Source: Eurosta solidaginis (Eukaryota > Arthropoda > Insecta > Diptera > Tephritidae). Taken from it: a DNA stretch of 64,000 nucleotides. The notes below the pieces were generated by a model. The model was not told the DNA's origin. It did not search any database and was given only the letters and a program-made list of their open reading frames with translations. The stretch's first letter is position 1, and every line of letters begins with the position of its first letter. This document shows positions 11,106 to 22,625 of this stretch, piece by piece. The stretch covers positions 242,785,832 through 242,849,831 of the forward strand of contig NC_090319.1 in the NCBI RefSeq assembly GCF_040869045.1. The letters run 5' to 3'. The position numbers and the translations under genes are program-made.

Positions 11106-14100
11106 TCAAAAACCAGGACCTATGTTATAAAATAACTCCGTCCTTTTGGCAAATACTAGAAGCTTCCTAGGACTTAAACCACTTGCTGTTTCTAGATCTG
11201 ACAGCTGTATCACTCCTAATAGCTGGAGTCTTAGCCTGGCAAGTGCAGGGCACGAGCACAGATCGCGCTCGATCGTTTCCTCATCCAACCCGCCATTCCC
11301 ACATCTGCTATCACTGACCAAGCCTAATTTAAAGGCATGTGACGCCAGAAGGCAGTGTCCAGTCAGAATACCCGTCATGAGTCTACAGTCCTCTCTTTTT
11401 AATCATAGAAGCAACTTTGTTAGTCTAAGGTTGTAAGACCTACACATAATCTTCGACACTTTACAGCCCCGCGCTTGAACCCACGCCTTTCCCGCTTGGT
11501 CGATCATGTGCACCTCTCGCCTTAATCTCGCCCAGTCTAATTGGGACGTCTACGGAGCAAGCTTCAAGGGATGCGCCCTTTTTAGCTAGTTCGTCCGCTT
11601 TTTCATTCCCTTCTATTCCCATATGCCCTGGGACTCAATAAAGATTTTTGCTTCTCCCTGTCCCGATTCTCTCCAGAGACTGCTTACACTCTAACACGCA
11701 TTTAGATGCTGTGCAATGCGATATTATTGCCTTAATTGTTGCTTGACTGTCAATATAAAAGTTAACACGGTTGCAGCTTAAGCTATTCTTTTCCAGGGTT
11801 TCTACTGCTTTGGTTACGGCTAATATTTCCGCTTGGAAAACGCTACAGTAATCCGGCAGCCTGTAGGATCTGCTTATTTCCGGATCAGCACAGTATACCG
11901 CAGACCCTACTCCTTCCACTACTTTGGAACCATCTTTGTACACATGTATTGCCTCGTCCGCCTTGCGCCAACCGTCCACCTCTATTGTGGCCTTAAGATC
12001 TCCCTCGAAGCGCAGATAGGGAATCAGGTAGTCTGTTCGTCTTGTGATTGATGACGCTATACTACTATTATCGAATGGTCGGCGCTCAAGCTACCCCGAG
12101 GCACCGAGCCTGGTTGCGTTTGTTAATGCTATGTTCTTTGCTACCAGGTCTACAGGTGGAATGTGCAGAATGGCATACAGTGCAGCCGTCGGGGTTGTTT
12201 TCAGGGCTCCCGTAATGCTAAGTATATATAGTCTGCTGAGGTATGTTGTTTTTTGTGTGGCTTTCCACCAAACAGGAACTCCATGGTATAGAATAGGGCT
12301 TGCAATCGCTGTAAAAACCCAATTAGAAAGAGAGGGCGATAAGCCCACGTACACCCCAGCATTCTATTACATGCATAGAGTGCCGTTGAGGCCTTCATCA
12401 CCTCCTCCACGTTGAGCTTCCATGACAGTTTACTGTCTAGGATGATTCCTAGATATTTTGTGCAAGGTTTCTCCTGTAAGGTCAACTCTCCTAACTTAGG
12501 CCTGGTCCAATTTGGGACCTTGTACCTCTTTGTAAACAAGATCATATCCATCTTCTCCGACGTTAGATGCCCAGGTATGATTATCCCGAAGCGCCCGATC
12601 ATCAAAGAACTAATCGTTGGAAGGCACTTTCCACTTATGACAATTGCAACGTCATCTGCGTAAGCCGTAAGTTTTACGGGTCCCTCATCGAATCGCCTGA
12701 GCAGTTGGTTGATGACCAGCGTCCACAGCAGAGGTGATAGCACACCTCCCTGCGGCGTGCCCCTGTCCACTGATTCCGTGGCCTCGTACAATCTCCGTTG
12801 TGATGCAATCTTTCTGCAATTTAACATGCAGCCAATCCATCTGATTAAGGCAGGATGTACTTTCATGTAATTAAGACCATCCATAATCGCCCATTTAGAA
12901 ACATTATTGAAAGCCCCCGCAATGTCCAAGAAGACTCCTAGAGCATACTCCTTATATTCCAGGGATTTATCTATGCTTATTACCACCCTATGCAATGCGA
13001 TGTCTACGGACTTGCCTTTGGTGTACGCATGCTGTGTTGTGGAGAGCAGCTTTTCATCCACGTTGGACTTTATGTACACATCCATCAGCCTCTCAAAGGT
13101 TTTAAGCAGAAATGATGTTAAGCTAATGGGTCTATAGTCTTTGGAATACACGAGACCGATCTTCCCAGCCTTTGGTAGGAAAGCTACACGAGCAGTTCTC
13201 CAAGAGTGCGGTACATGATTTAGCCTTATGCACGCATGTAATATTATTTAAAGCCATTCCGCGACCGCCATACTGGAAACTTGTAGCATGACCGGGAATA
13301 TACCGTCTGGGCCCGGCGATTTCAACTTAGAAAACGTTTTCACTGCTCATTCTATCTTGGTATCGGTCACCAAGCCCGGCACTACTAGCTCCGTGATCGA
13401 AGTGTGAGTGATGTCTGCTGGCTCTTCTAAACCGCCTCCCGATGGGAAATGTGTGTCAAGAAGCACCTCAAGGGATTCCTTACTATTACGTGACCATTCC
13501 CCGTTCTCTTTCTTTATTAGTCCCTGGACTATTTTTCCTCTTGCTAGGACTTTTTTCAACCGTGCTGTTTCGCTGGAGCAATCTATGTCCGTACAGAAGC
13601 TTTTCCATGAGTTTCTCTTCGCCCTGGTAATTTCACGCTTGTAAATCCTCAGCAGATGCCTGTACTCGTCCCGACACGCCTCGCTTTCCTCGGTCTTTGC
13701 GAGCTTAAACATTTCTTTTACCTGCCTTCTTAGATGACTCAGCTCATTGTTCCACTATGGCGGGTTTGCTTTTCCTCTGAATCTTCTTAGAGGGCAAGCT
13801 TTGTTATACGCAGTCATAAGCGTCCTTGTTAGGAATTCATTCGACTCCTCCAGTTCCTCCATATTGGCAACCTCTTTGGGTTGTCCCAGTTTTGTTTCTA
13901 CATGTTTCTGGAATTTAGTCCAGTTCATTGACCTAGGGTTTCTAAAGGTTCCTCCCTTCTCTATCCTCTTTACGGAGATGCTGAAGCTGATATACACATG
14001 GTCGGAGAAGGATGGTCTATTAAGAACCATCCAATCATACCTTGATATATCACGCTCGGAGCTCAATGAAATATACACAACATTGCTGGATGTTGGACCA

Positions 14101-14629
14101 ATGTATGTAGGGACATTTCCCCTGTTGGCTATCTGCAAATTGGTTCGCAGGATGTAACAAAATAGAGATTCTTCTCTCTCGTTCGTATCTGCTCCTCCCC
14201 ACGCATTGTGGTGCGCATTTGCATCTGCGCCTATGAACAACCGCCCTTTGCGCCCTTCCTCCTGTACTAGCCTCTTGCACTCCATCAGTGGAACCTTCGC
14301 AGCGTGGCCATGCAGCAGGACCCCAGGATAAATGCCTGCTTATTATTTTGCTCAACGGCCACCGCTACGAGGTCCTCAGTGGTGTAATTAGGCAGCATAT
14401 ATGAATGCAGCTGTTTCCTTACCACTACTACTACTCGCACTAGTCCTTCCGTTTGCGCGTAGTAAACGCCAAACCCGCTCGCGCTAAGTCCAGAAACCTT
14501 TCCTCCCGATGAGAGCCACGGCTCCTGTATCAGCGCCACGTCAAACGAACCCTCCTCAAGGGTTAGGATGAGTTCGCTCGACGCCACTTTACTGTGTTGG
14601 AGGTTTATCTGTAGGACTCGCAGCACCAT
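11106..14629 (-). pseudogene. LOA-like LINE ORF2 (endonuclease, RT, RNase H), decayed
   Basis: The frame opens with MVLRVLQINLQHSKVAS at 14629, the start of an apurinic-type endonuclease (to about 13740; GADANAHHNAWG and SDHVYISFSI are seen). Reverse transcriptase follows (about 13330-12100): YRPISLTSFLLKTFERLMD, then TPQGGVLSPLLW, then AYADDVAIV, the catalytic Asp pair. RNase H (about 11980-11560) shows YKDGSKVVEGVGSAVY, FQAEILAV and YIDSQAT, and the C-terminal region ends at 11106 with a CRCGNGG-like zinc-finger remnant. Frame breaks lie near 14290 and 12340. TGG-to-TGA stops fall at conserved Trp positions just upstream of RT (about 13347) and in RNase H (about 11634). It overlaps the end of ORF1 by 25 bases. 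Not functional. Confidence 0.88.
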
Positions 14630-15433
14630 TGGGCTGTTTGTCCCCCTCCAGCACCTTCGTCGTGACGTCGACGTCCTCTCCTTGCGCTTTTTGGTTTAGA
14701 GTATTCGAGACCCCCTCCAGCCTCTCGTAACTGTTGTGCCGGGTGTTCCTCTGTGCAAGTCACAGCACCATTTGGCGGTTGGTCCTCTTCTAACACCTTC
14801 GCGGTAACGTTGTGGACCTCCACCTGTCTTTTTTCCCTTAGGCTTTTGAGGTCCTTTTCGACTTCGCCCGCCTCTAGCGTATTAGGGTTTTTATCCTCGG
14901 GACTTCTTTTCCTGAGTCGCATGTAAATTTTGCCAGTACCAAAGGACATTTTGCCAAGCTTCGTGTACAAAATATCCTCCGCCTGCTTGTTTATTTGGAA
15001 GATATAGAACTGACCATCCTCGGTAGGCCGAGATAAAGTAAGTACCTTCCAATCCTGTGCCGGTATGATTGGATTCTGATTCTGCAGAAGTCGCAGTGTA
15101 TCGTCCGCTTCATCACGCATGGTATCCACCTTAACTTTTGGTACCGTGGGGATTTGGGCTTTATCCACCACCTCAAACCGCGCATCCGTGCCTTGCCTCC
15201 AGCCACCGCAAACTCGCGATGTTATCGCACGCTATCATCTTCACACCATTATACCATCCCCCGAATCAATGGTTGGAAGGGGCTTACTTGGTTGTACCCG
15301 CATCATCTTAAGCATTAAGCTAATAAGCTCCCTTTTCACAAATCTCCACCTTTCAGTAGTCATTTGTCCGAAAGGACTGCTACGATCAACCAGCGCCACA
15401 GTCAGTGACTGGTTTCCCACATCATCATCACAC
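14605..15433 (-). pseudogene. LOA-like LINE ORF1 fragment (DUF4780-like)
   Basis: Minus-strand coding matches the nucleic-acid-binding ORF1 protein of LOA-type LINEs as I remember it. The segments WRFVKRELISLMLKMM, VKMIACDNIASLRWLE, DKAQIPTVPKVKV and DWKVLTLSRPTEDGQFYIF run in that order, the arrangement of the DUF4780 region. A frameshift near 15200 separates the first two segments from the others, and the N-terminal half is absent because the copy is 5'-truncated. The stop at 14605 lies within the start of ORF2. A second copy of the same protein is at 59873-61033. Confidence 0.75.
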
Positions 15434-15444
15434 TCCGTCGTTGG

Positions 15445-17934
15445 CTATTCTCGATAAATTTAAGTCTCTGGTTTCCATTATTTTCTACCATGGCGCTACC
15501 ATACAAAGTGGCACGACGGTTTTATTGAGTAAGAGGCGCTTCATAATGGTTTTTGAATAAAGCTTTAAAATTGTTACTTCAATTTTAAATATTTCTATTC
15601 ATTTGTTAAATTGCAGGTTTTAACTGTAAACAATTTAAGAAAAGTACCGACAAGTTGGAAAAATAAATTCTTCTTCTTATAGTTTGCTTGCAGCAAATGC
15701 TGGGAGTTGGCTGCTTTTCCATATCAGATGGCGCCAGTGCCACTCAATCTACCGTTCTCAATAAAAATACGTGCAATCTACTCATAATGCATAAGATTGA
15801 GTAAAACGCATCTATGTGAAAAACTGCTTATGTGACGGGGCTTTAAAACGCATCTATATGAAAAACTGCTCCGGACTAGTACAAGCCATAGCCATCGTAA
15901 ATGAAATTGGTGCGGAAATTATGGTACGAAGAATTAACACCCAAATATTCAGACTCAGTCAGTTGAAAATTATTACCAACTTTCAGTATATATTCACACA
16001 TTTTTTCCAAAGACGATGGGAAACTATTTTTATTTTTTTATTTTAATGATATTCTTCGGTATTGGAAAAAAGCTAGAGAAATTTTCTGTCAACAATAATG
16101 CAATCTCCTTAAAAAGAACAGCTAAGGCAGTTTTTCAGTTGAACAAATGATTCGCCCACTTAACTCTCCCCCTCAACAAAAAAAAAAAAAAAAAAAAACA
16201 ATTCATCAGTGTGGCTGCGATAACTGTAGACATCAACAGCCAAGAATGAGGAGTTGGCTAAACAGGCGATTCAGTCAAACATTCGGCCAGCTGAAAATAA
16301 TCGAATTACTTGCAGAAGAGTAATTTCTAATTGAAAAATATTGTAACTTAATGTTGGGGTCATCCTTACATTTGTGTGTGTCCATATATGTATGAACCGA
16401 TATTAGTGCGTATCTAAAAAAAAAATTAAAGGCGCTACAAGACAGAAAAACATAAATTATTTATAGTCAGCCCAAGCTCTAGTTTTATAAGTGCGACTTA
16501 ATCAACAATAGACGGTGGAACGTCATATAATCCACCAGAAACTCAACTCTCGAAAAAAAGTCCTTTGGATGTTCTACAGCAAAATCGAGTACATAAAAAA
16601 ACAATTTTGATTCATTCAAATGTACTTTATTTGGAGACCATGACAATAATATTCAGTTTCTTTCGTGGTCGAGTTTTTATATAATTTCCTGTTATTGAAC
16701 AGTTGCAAGAAGGTGTATATGTCTGCGGAACCATCAAATTAATAGGTTTAGTTTGGATAAATAATTATTTACGCAAATACAAAGTTCAAACACAAATTGA
16801 GCTCGAGAGACTCGAGTCTGCCTATATAGGTCACGCTCCTTTTCTCTTATAGGTAGTATTAGAGATAAAATTAGGCCGTCGCTCTTGCAGAAAAAGTCAA
16901 ATGAATTTACCGGCTGTTCATCGACGTTGTATGTATGATGTTTGTCTAAAAAATAAATTTCCATGATTTTAAGAGCACTTGAGAAAGGTATGCAATCGTC
17001 CGCGTCGCACACCAATGTTTCGTGATAAAATATTCTACAGCTTCAAAATTTCACCCTAAAAAAATTTAGATCGTGGGTACTCTCAGTATGTTTTTTGCTG
17101 GCTGCGATAATATAAAATTCATAATAAACTTCCTGTGTTCAATAAAAATTGACGGCCCCTAATGAACATAAAAGTGCATGTGTATATGTGTGGCTACGAA
17201 AATAACTTTCAACTTTCTGTTAAAATCTATACACAATTGAATCCTGGTAGTTCTATGTGGAGGATATAAAATATGTACATATCCATACATCGCAGCATAC
17301 AGTAAAGATAAAATATATGACACTTTTCCAATGTTAAATAAAACTAAAGGCAAGTTAGGAAATCTAAGTTCGGGTAAAACTGTACGTTATGTACTCTGCT
17401 GTGAGTTTCCTAAAAACAGCGGTCGAGCAGTGGTCGCTGTTTCCACAAAGTTTTACGTAAACAAAAGAATTTTTAAATTGAAATACACACGTATATATGT
17501 AGATAAACATAAAAATATTGGTACTTGGTAATTGTAGTTGGCAAATTACTTTTATTTGTAAAAATTTAATTGTCAAGTACAACTTCTTGTTATGCTTGTC
17601 AAGTACATACTTGTACAAGGTAATGAATACATCTCTTTTAGCTCCTGATCAATTATTTCAAATACTTTCAGTTATTTGCTAATATCTGTTAAACTTAAAG
17701 AGAGAAAGGAATACGTGTAACGGGTTGCTGATGATTTTGAGATGCAGAAATCAGAAAAGGATCAGAAATTTGATAAACACAATAATTAACTTGAACTCTA
17801 AAATGATTTTCTAAGTGATATACTTATTTTAATTAAAAAATAAATTATTTTATTGAATTAAAAATCCAACTTTTGCCGCTCTTTATAGATACACATTATA
17901 CAACTATTGAGAATTGAACTGGACAATTGAACTT
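15445..17934. other. Non-coding interval
   Basis: The interval contains a direct repeat (15802-15870, listed separately), a 20-base poly-A near 16180 and a 93-codon minus-strand frame at 16734-17015. That frame has normal composition (DADDCIPFSSALKIMEIYF) but no family I recognise and no start context or splice evidence. Nothing else was identified. Confidence 0.4.
15802..15870 (+). repeat. Direct repeat of AAAACGCATCTATRTGAAAAACTGCT
   Basis: Two consecutive copies begin near 15803 and 15845. The first continues into TATGTGACGGGGCTTT. A third copy, including that continuation, lies at 51395-51437. The sharp boundaries suggest the end of an otherwise unrecognised mobile element. Confidence 0.55.
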
Positions 17935-17943
17935 ACTTAGTTA

Positions 17944-18130
17944 CTTTTAGCGTTTTCTTTTCTGGATAAAGTGTTACGCTTTTTGTACGCCGCGCAAGGG
18001 TTTTAAATATATTTTGTTCTATTCTTAAAATCAGGTAACGCAACAGTGTGACACTTTTAACCAGCAGAAAATGACTATGTGGCAGTGTAACCCTGCTAAA
18101 CCAGGTGATCGTGACAAAATATTTTCGCCA
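17944..18130 (+). mobile_element. Fragment of a TAGCGTTTTCTTTTCTG-ended DNA transposon
   Basis: This begins with the same terminal sequence as the 453-bp element at 37135-37587 (TAGCGTTTTCTTTTCTGG) and shares its interior (GTACGCCGCGCAAGGG). The distal end with the opposite terminal repeat is missing. Confidence 0.65.
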
Positions 18131-18579
18131 ATTCACAAATCATTGCTTACTATATAGCTTGGCAGCTTAAATTGAGGTTATGTTGCAAATAGAGCGGAAG
18201 GCAGTAAAAGAAGGCAGTTGAATGGAGTGGAATGCAGAACAGCAGGAAGAGCTGAATTACATTGCAACAATATACATTCCATCTTTGTATCCGTATTAAA
18301 GATAAATGTAGAAAAAATAACTTATTACTTGAATTTAACCAAACATTTTCACTTAATTACTGCAAATTAATCAAAGCTATATTTTCCAAAATTATCACAG
18401 TTTATGTCTGTTTGAAAATTTAACTTGAATTTCCTTTAAGACTTTCGTAATATGGCCATTAGTGATGTATGTGTGTGTGTGCTAATTTTGATCGACCATC
18501 TGTTAGTTGCGCTACTTGTTAAAGTTTACAATGTCACAAATTTTTAGCGAAGAAAATTTAAATAAAGCCAATATTTGCG
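18131..18579. other. Non-coding interval
   Basis: AT-rich sequence with a short GT run near 18470. No element was recognised. Confidence 0.4.
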
Positions 18580-19470
18580 GAGGGGGCCACCATCCTTCAT
18601 AACTTCCAAAGGCGAGTTCGGATAAAAATACTTTTTTAGCCGGAGCATCATCTTTTAGCGTATCCGCTGCGTTTTCATTCGCTGGACTATGTTGATATCT
18701 GCGGAAAGCTGTAAAGGTCGTACAGCTCCTCATTAAATCTTCTTCGCCTACGTATAGAGACCCATAAATCTTTCGAAGCACTTTTCTCTCGTGATTACGT
18801 GCTTTTATACAATATTGTTCCAAGGCGGTTAAGTTCTGCAGCTTGTATAATTTTCTCCAGTATCAAATTAAAGTATAGGCATTGGAAATTTTCAGAGTAA
18901 CAGAGCTAATGGTGTTGTTCAAAATCATTTTGCATAACCAATTAAGTTTTGCGGGGAAACCAAATACGGGCATAGCGGCTTATATGCAGCTCCTTTTCGT
19001 GCTGTCGAAGGCGTCTTTAAAATCGACGAAGAGGTGACGGGTGTCAATTTTTTTTCGCAGGCTTTCCCAACATTTGGCGAATAGTGAAAATCTGGTCGAC
19101 GGTGGATTTACCAAGTCTGAAGCCGCACTGATAAGGTACGATTGACGGAGTGCTTTAACACAATATCCTTGAGAGGACCTTATATGCAATATCAAGAAGG
19201 CTGATTCCGCGATCGTTGGCGCACTTTGCTGGATCCCCCTTCTTGTGGACTGGGCATAGAACGCTTAGATTCCAATCTCCTTACCAACTCCTCGCCTCCG
19301 TTTTACAATAGCTCCGCAGGTAGTCCGTCAGCGCCCATCTTGTTTTTTTTTTTTTTTTAATCTGGTTTTTGATTCTGATTTCGTCATAATCGGTTGCAGG
19401 GGATTAATCCCATCATCATCGATTGCGGGGTCGGGTTCATCATCCCTTGGCGACACATCGCTGTCTCTAT
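18580..19470 (-). pseudogene. Decayed, internally deleted RTE LINE
   Basis: Minus-strand coding fragments match the RTE polymerase at 25703-28036. Near 19400 there is the EEPDPAIDDDG region; near 19030 RHLFVDFKDAFDSTKRSC; near 18850 FNLILEKI with GTILYKS. The sequence then jumps directly to HERKVLRKIYGSLY and KDDAPAKKVFLSE near 18640. The jump removes the region that holds the catalytic YADD motif in the other copy, so the deletion destroys the active site. Several frameshifts are present. Confidence 0.8.
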
Positions 19471-19767
19471 TTAGAATACTCTTTTTAGAAATATATTATA
19501 AAGAAGGTTCATATTTTCCATACAAGTTATTTGTTAAATTATGTACAGAAAGGCTATTGTTTTCAGATTTTTAATTATGCAAGCCATGGCTAAGGTTAGC
19601 GATCTCAAGAAGCTCGAGGGTTCAAAGTTACCGGCAAAATAAAACTGTTTCTGTAAAGTCCGAAAAAAAAGTATAAAACAGGAAGTACATGGTTAGACTA
19701 GCCAATAGCCCGCGTGGAATATTTGAGTCTGAAAGCTCTTTATTTTACATTAGGTGGTATTTCGATA

Positions 19768-20350
19768 ATATAAAGCAGGCATGCTTAACCAACGAAACAA
19801 TATCATTTCGTTACGATAATGACTTCGTTTCGTTTATTAACGTTAAGATCGTCAAATTAACGAAATGATTTCGTTTCGTTTTCTGCCATATCAAAACGAA
19901 ATCAAATCGTTTATGTTGATTATTAATTTCAAACTATGCTGGCAAAGCTGATTGATGGCGGAGTCATTAAAGGTGAAAGCATTAGCCAAGCTGATTGCAA
20001 CTTTTCTCATGAATTTTGACAGTACGAACATTTCTCAGAGTATTTTTGACATTACCACCAACGAATTACACAAACAAATTACATAGAGTTTGTGTGTGTA
20101 TGTGCGCTCGTTGTTGCCACCTTACGGCTTCACCATGGCTATAGCATTGCCAGCACAATTCAAACATAAAGTATCACGTTTTCGTTAACGTTTTTAACGT
20201 TAACGAAAGCTTTTCGTTTCGGTTAAAAACGAGATACAATTTATCTTGATAATTTCTTTATCGATAATATTTCGAAGTGTTTCAACGGAAACGGTGGAAA
20301 TTTTTTGATAAACGATTAGCTTAACGTTAAGGTGCATCCCTGATATAAAG
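19768..20350. mobile_element. hAT-type miniature element with 8-bp duplication
   Basis: The element is 19776-20342 (567 bp). Its ends are CAGGCATGCTTAAC and, in reverse complement, CAGGGATGCACCTTAAC, so they form imperfect inverted repeats of the CAGG type. The 8-base duplication ATATAAAG flanks it at 19768-19775 and 20343-20350. There is no coding. The interior near both ends is rich in TTCGTT/AACGAAA strings, which could be transposase-binding sites. Confidence 0.88.
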
Positions 20351-20489
20351 TGTATTAAGGGACTCGGGGTACCACGATAGGTCGCATTGAGATGGTCGCG
20401 AAGTAGGAAAGATAATATTAAAATAGAATTCCAGATATAAAAGTGGACTAGCTGGAAAGTCGCGTTCGGTATTATATTTTTAGTCCAAG

Positions 20490-20745
20490 AGGTCGGTGAT
20501 ATGGTGATAGCGTGCTTCACCTACCACACTGAAGGTTCTGGGCAAAACAATATCAAACATTTAGAAACAAACTTTTTCAATTAGAAAAAGGTTTTTCAAA
20601 GCGGTTGCCCCTCGGCCGTGGTTTGGCAAACACTAATAGTGTAGTCCTGCCATGAAAAGCTTCTCAGTGAAAATCCATCAACCTTGTAGCTGCCGTTCGG
20701 AGTTGACATACAATTTTTAAGAAAAATACTTTTGCCTACGCAAGT
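20490..20745 (+). mobile_element. Old tRNA-derived SINE
   Basis: The head is TGATATGGTGATAGCGTG, and the body contains CCCTCGGCCGTGGTTTGGCAAAC and GCTGCCGTTCGGAGTTG. The tail is missing. This copy is diverged, with no visible target duplication. Confidence 0.75.
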
Positions 20746-21181
20746 AAGAAGAAAATCGGAAAAACAAAAATCAGAAATGTTTTTCTAAATGGGACTACTC
20801 CTCGGCAAAGGTTGGACAAGCCATCCCTGCTTGAGATATCCAGTTCGCAGTCGCACGAAAAACTAAAAATATCATATCACATATTAATATTCTAGTAGAA
20901 ATTAAGACCGAAGATCTGGAAAATAAGAGCTACCTTAATGTGTATTTTATATATGTATCTATTGTTTTGCGAAAGCCCAAAATTTTACTCAACACAAGCA
21001 CAAATTTTTTTTTTGATTTTGTCAGTGACGTTGCTTGCTTGACTGGCGTTGTGATATGAGGTTGGAGGAATAGAGGATGTGAATGTTAAAAGTGTGGGTT
21101 GCTAGCAATTTCCTTACGTCGCCGGAGTGTGTGCATTCAATTAGAAATTGTTTAATGTTAGCGCTGCTGTTAGTTCTTATA
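20746..21181. other. Non-coding interval
   Basis: The first 100 bases resemble a further broken SINE (GACTACTCCTCGGCAAAGG). The rest was not recognised. Confidence 0.4.
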
Positions 21182-21741
21182 TGGGTGTTTCCATGAAAAG
21201 GTCAACCACGGCTGAAAAAATTAAATGACTAGAAAATGGGTTTTAAGACGAATTATTACGGGAAAAGTATTTGAATTTTTATTATGTGGAAGTATTTGCA
21301 GTTTGTTGGTATTTTAAAACTCATAAACGGAAGAATAAAACTGAGGGTCTCTTCAACTCAGTTTTCGCAAATTGAATCAACTATTTTCTCTTCCCTATTA
21401 ACTAAATTAAGAGATTTGAAGTAGTGCAAATACATTTGAAAATTAAATTAATAATAACAAATACCTACAAAAATTAGAAAAAGAGAAGTTTGAACTCGAA
21501 TAACGGTATTTTTTTATTTACTTTTGATAGTATACTTACGTCGCGTACGTTATGCAAAAACATTATTTGTCTATATCATTTGTGTATTGGCAGTCGCAGG
21601 TAATAGAGATTACAAATCCAATTCAAGAAATGTTCTGGTTGAATATATTCGCTGACATTTTCTTTTCAATCGAAGTAATAAAAATTGTATTACCCTTTAA
21701 AGTTTGTCGCATACGTTATTGTAAGTATGAATATTTTATTT

Positions 21742-22068
21742 CAAAAAATAAATAAATGTTAGGCGCGATAATCTCCGAAGAGATCTAAGGCCGAGTTTCT
21801 CTTCCAATTTGCGCCGAGCTCCTCTTTATTTTCTCTACAAATTACAAATTGGCCCGCCGGGACCTACATGTTTTATGCCGACTCCGAACGGCATATGCAA
21901 AGCAGATGAGCTTTCACTGAGAGCTTTTCATGGCAGAAATACACTTGCCAAACACTGCCGAGGGGTGACCCCGCTTAGAAAAATTCTCTTCTAATCGAAA
22001 AACCTTATTTCTAAAATTTTGATGTTGCTTTGCCCGAGGTGCGAACCCAGAGCATACGGTGTGGGTGC
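21742..22068 (-). mobile_element. tRNA-derived SINE, head truncated
   Basis: The tail and body are close to the young copies (GCCGACTCCGAACGGCAT, CCGAGGGGTGACCCCGC). The tRNA-like head stops after GCATACGGTGTG, so the A box is lost. ATTTTATTT occurs on both flanks and may be a short target duplication. Confidence 0.85.
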
Positions 22069-22125
22069 CATTTATTTTATTTAAATACATTAAAATCGAC
22101 GTTAGAAGCAATTTTTTTATATATA

Positions 22126-22625
22126 TTAGCTGACCCCGGCAAACTTCGTTTTGCCCAAGATATATTGTTTTAATGAATTAATTTCGAGACTTCTTCTAGT
22201 TTTGGGTAGAAATTTGTGATTGCTAATAACCTAGGTTATAGATTTATTAAAATTATGATTTGAATTAAATTCACAACGTTAAGGATATTTCTTTCAGAAA
22301 ATAAAGTATCATTGAATTCTATTCATTTTATTGCACCCTATAAAAAGGGCAGAGAAATCAATGTGCTCCATTCAAAGCTGCACGATACACAACATTTTTA
22401 GATTTATGATCTGGAGCGTAAATAAAAAGTGTTGACGGTTTCCCAACTAGGGAACACGCTACATATATTAGGCCGTGTGAAAAGCATGGCATCTCTAAAT
22501 TTATGCCACAGACTTGCAACGACTGTCCTTATGACTTGTTAATGGTCATCGCATATGGAAGTTTCACTGGAAACTGAAACGGCAAATCATTTAAAGTCAG
22601 CGTTCCTCTCCCTTGAACGGTCTTT
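22126..22625 (-). mobile_element. 3' part of a once-autonomous Helitron
   Basis: On the minus strand the element ends with GGCAAAACGAAGTTTGCC (a hairpin) and CTAA at 22129-22126, followed by a host T: a proper Helitron 3' terminus, from a different family than the copies at 1 or 47272. The adjacent coding remnant (22370-22620) is the last part of a Helitron helicase. The upstream boundary near 22625 is a truncation. Confidence 0.75.
22370..22620 (-). pseudogene. Helitron Rep/helicase C-terminal remnant
   Basis: Minus-strand frame, in order: FQFPVKLPYAMTINKS, a TAA stop where a Gln codon (CAA) is expected in this family, GQSLQVCGINLEMPCFSHG, IYVACS, then LFIYAPDHKSKNVVYRAAL. This is the last conserved region of Pif1-like helicases of Helitrons (pattern AxTINKxQGQS ... 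FSHGQLYVACSR). The enzyme would drive rolling-circle transposition. Only the C-terminal 80 or so residues remain and they carry an internal stop, so it is dead. Confidence 0.8.

Larger units (their letters stand above)
10982..15444 (-). mobile_element. LOA-like non-LTR retrotransposon with target duplication
   Basis: A LINE of about 4.4 kb (10993-15433) on the minus strand is bounded by the 11-base direct repeat TCCGTCGTTGG at 10982-10992 and 15434-15444. It carries the end of ORF1, then an ORF2 with endonuclease, reverse transcriptase, RNase H and a C-terminal Cys/His region, and it ends in a GGTTA-repeat tail rather than poly-A. The RNase H domain and the reverse-transcriptase style (KGKSVDIALHRVV, FLDIAGAF, YADD) point to the LOA/I group of LINEs. 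The copy is 5'-truncated inside ORF1 and interrupted by several stops and frameshifts, so it is dead. Confidence 0.88.

Noticed and set aside
16734..17015. 93-codon minus-strand frame as a gene
   Set aside because: No family motif, no start context, no splice signals that fit and no relative elsewhere in the window; the length is expected by chance in 64 kb.
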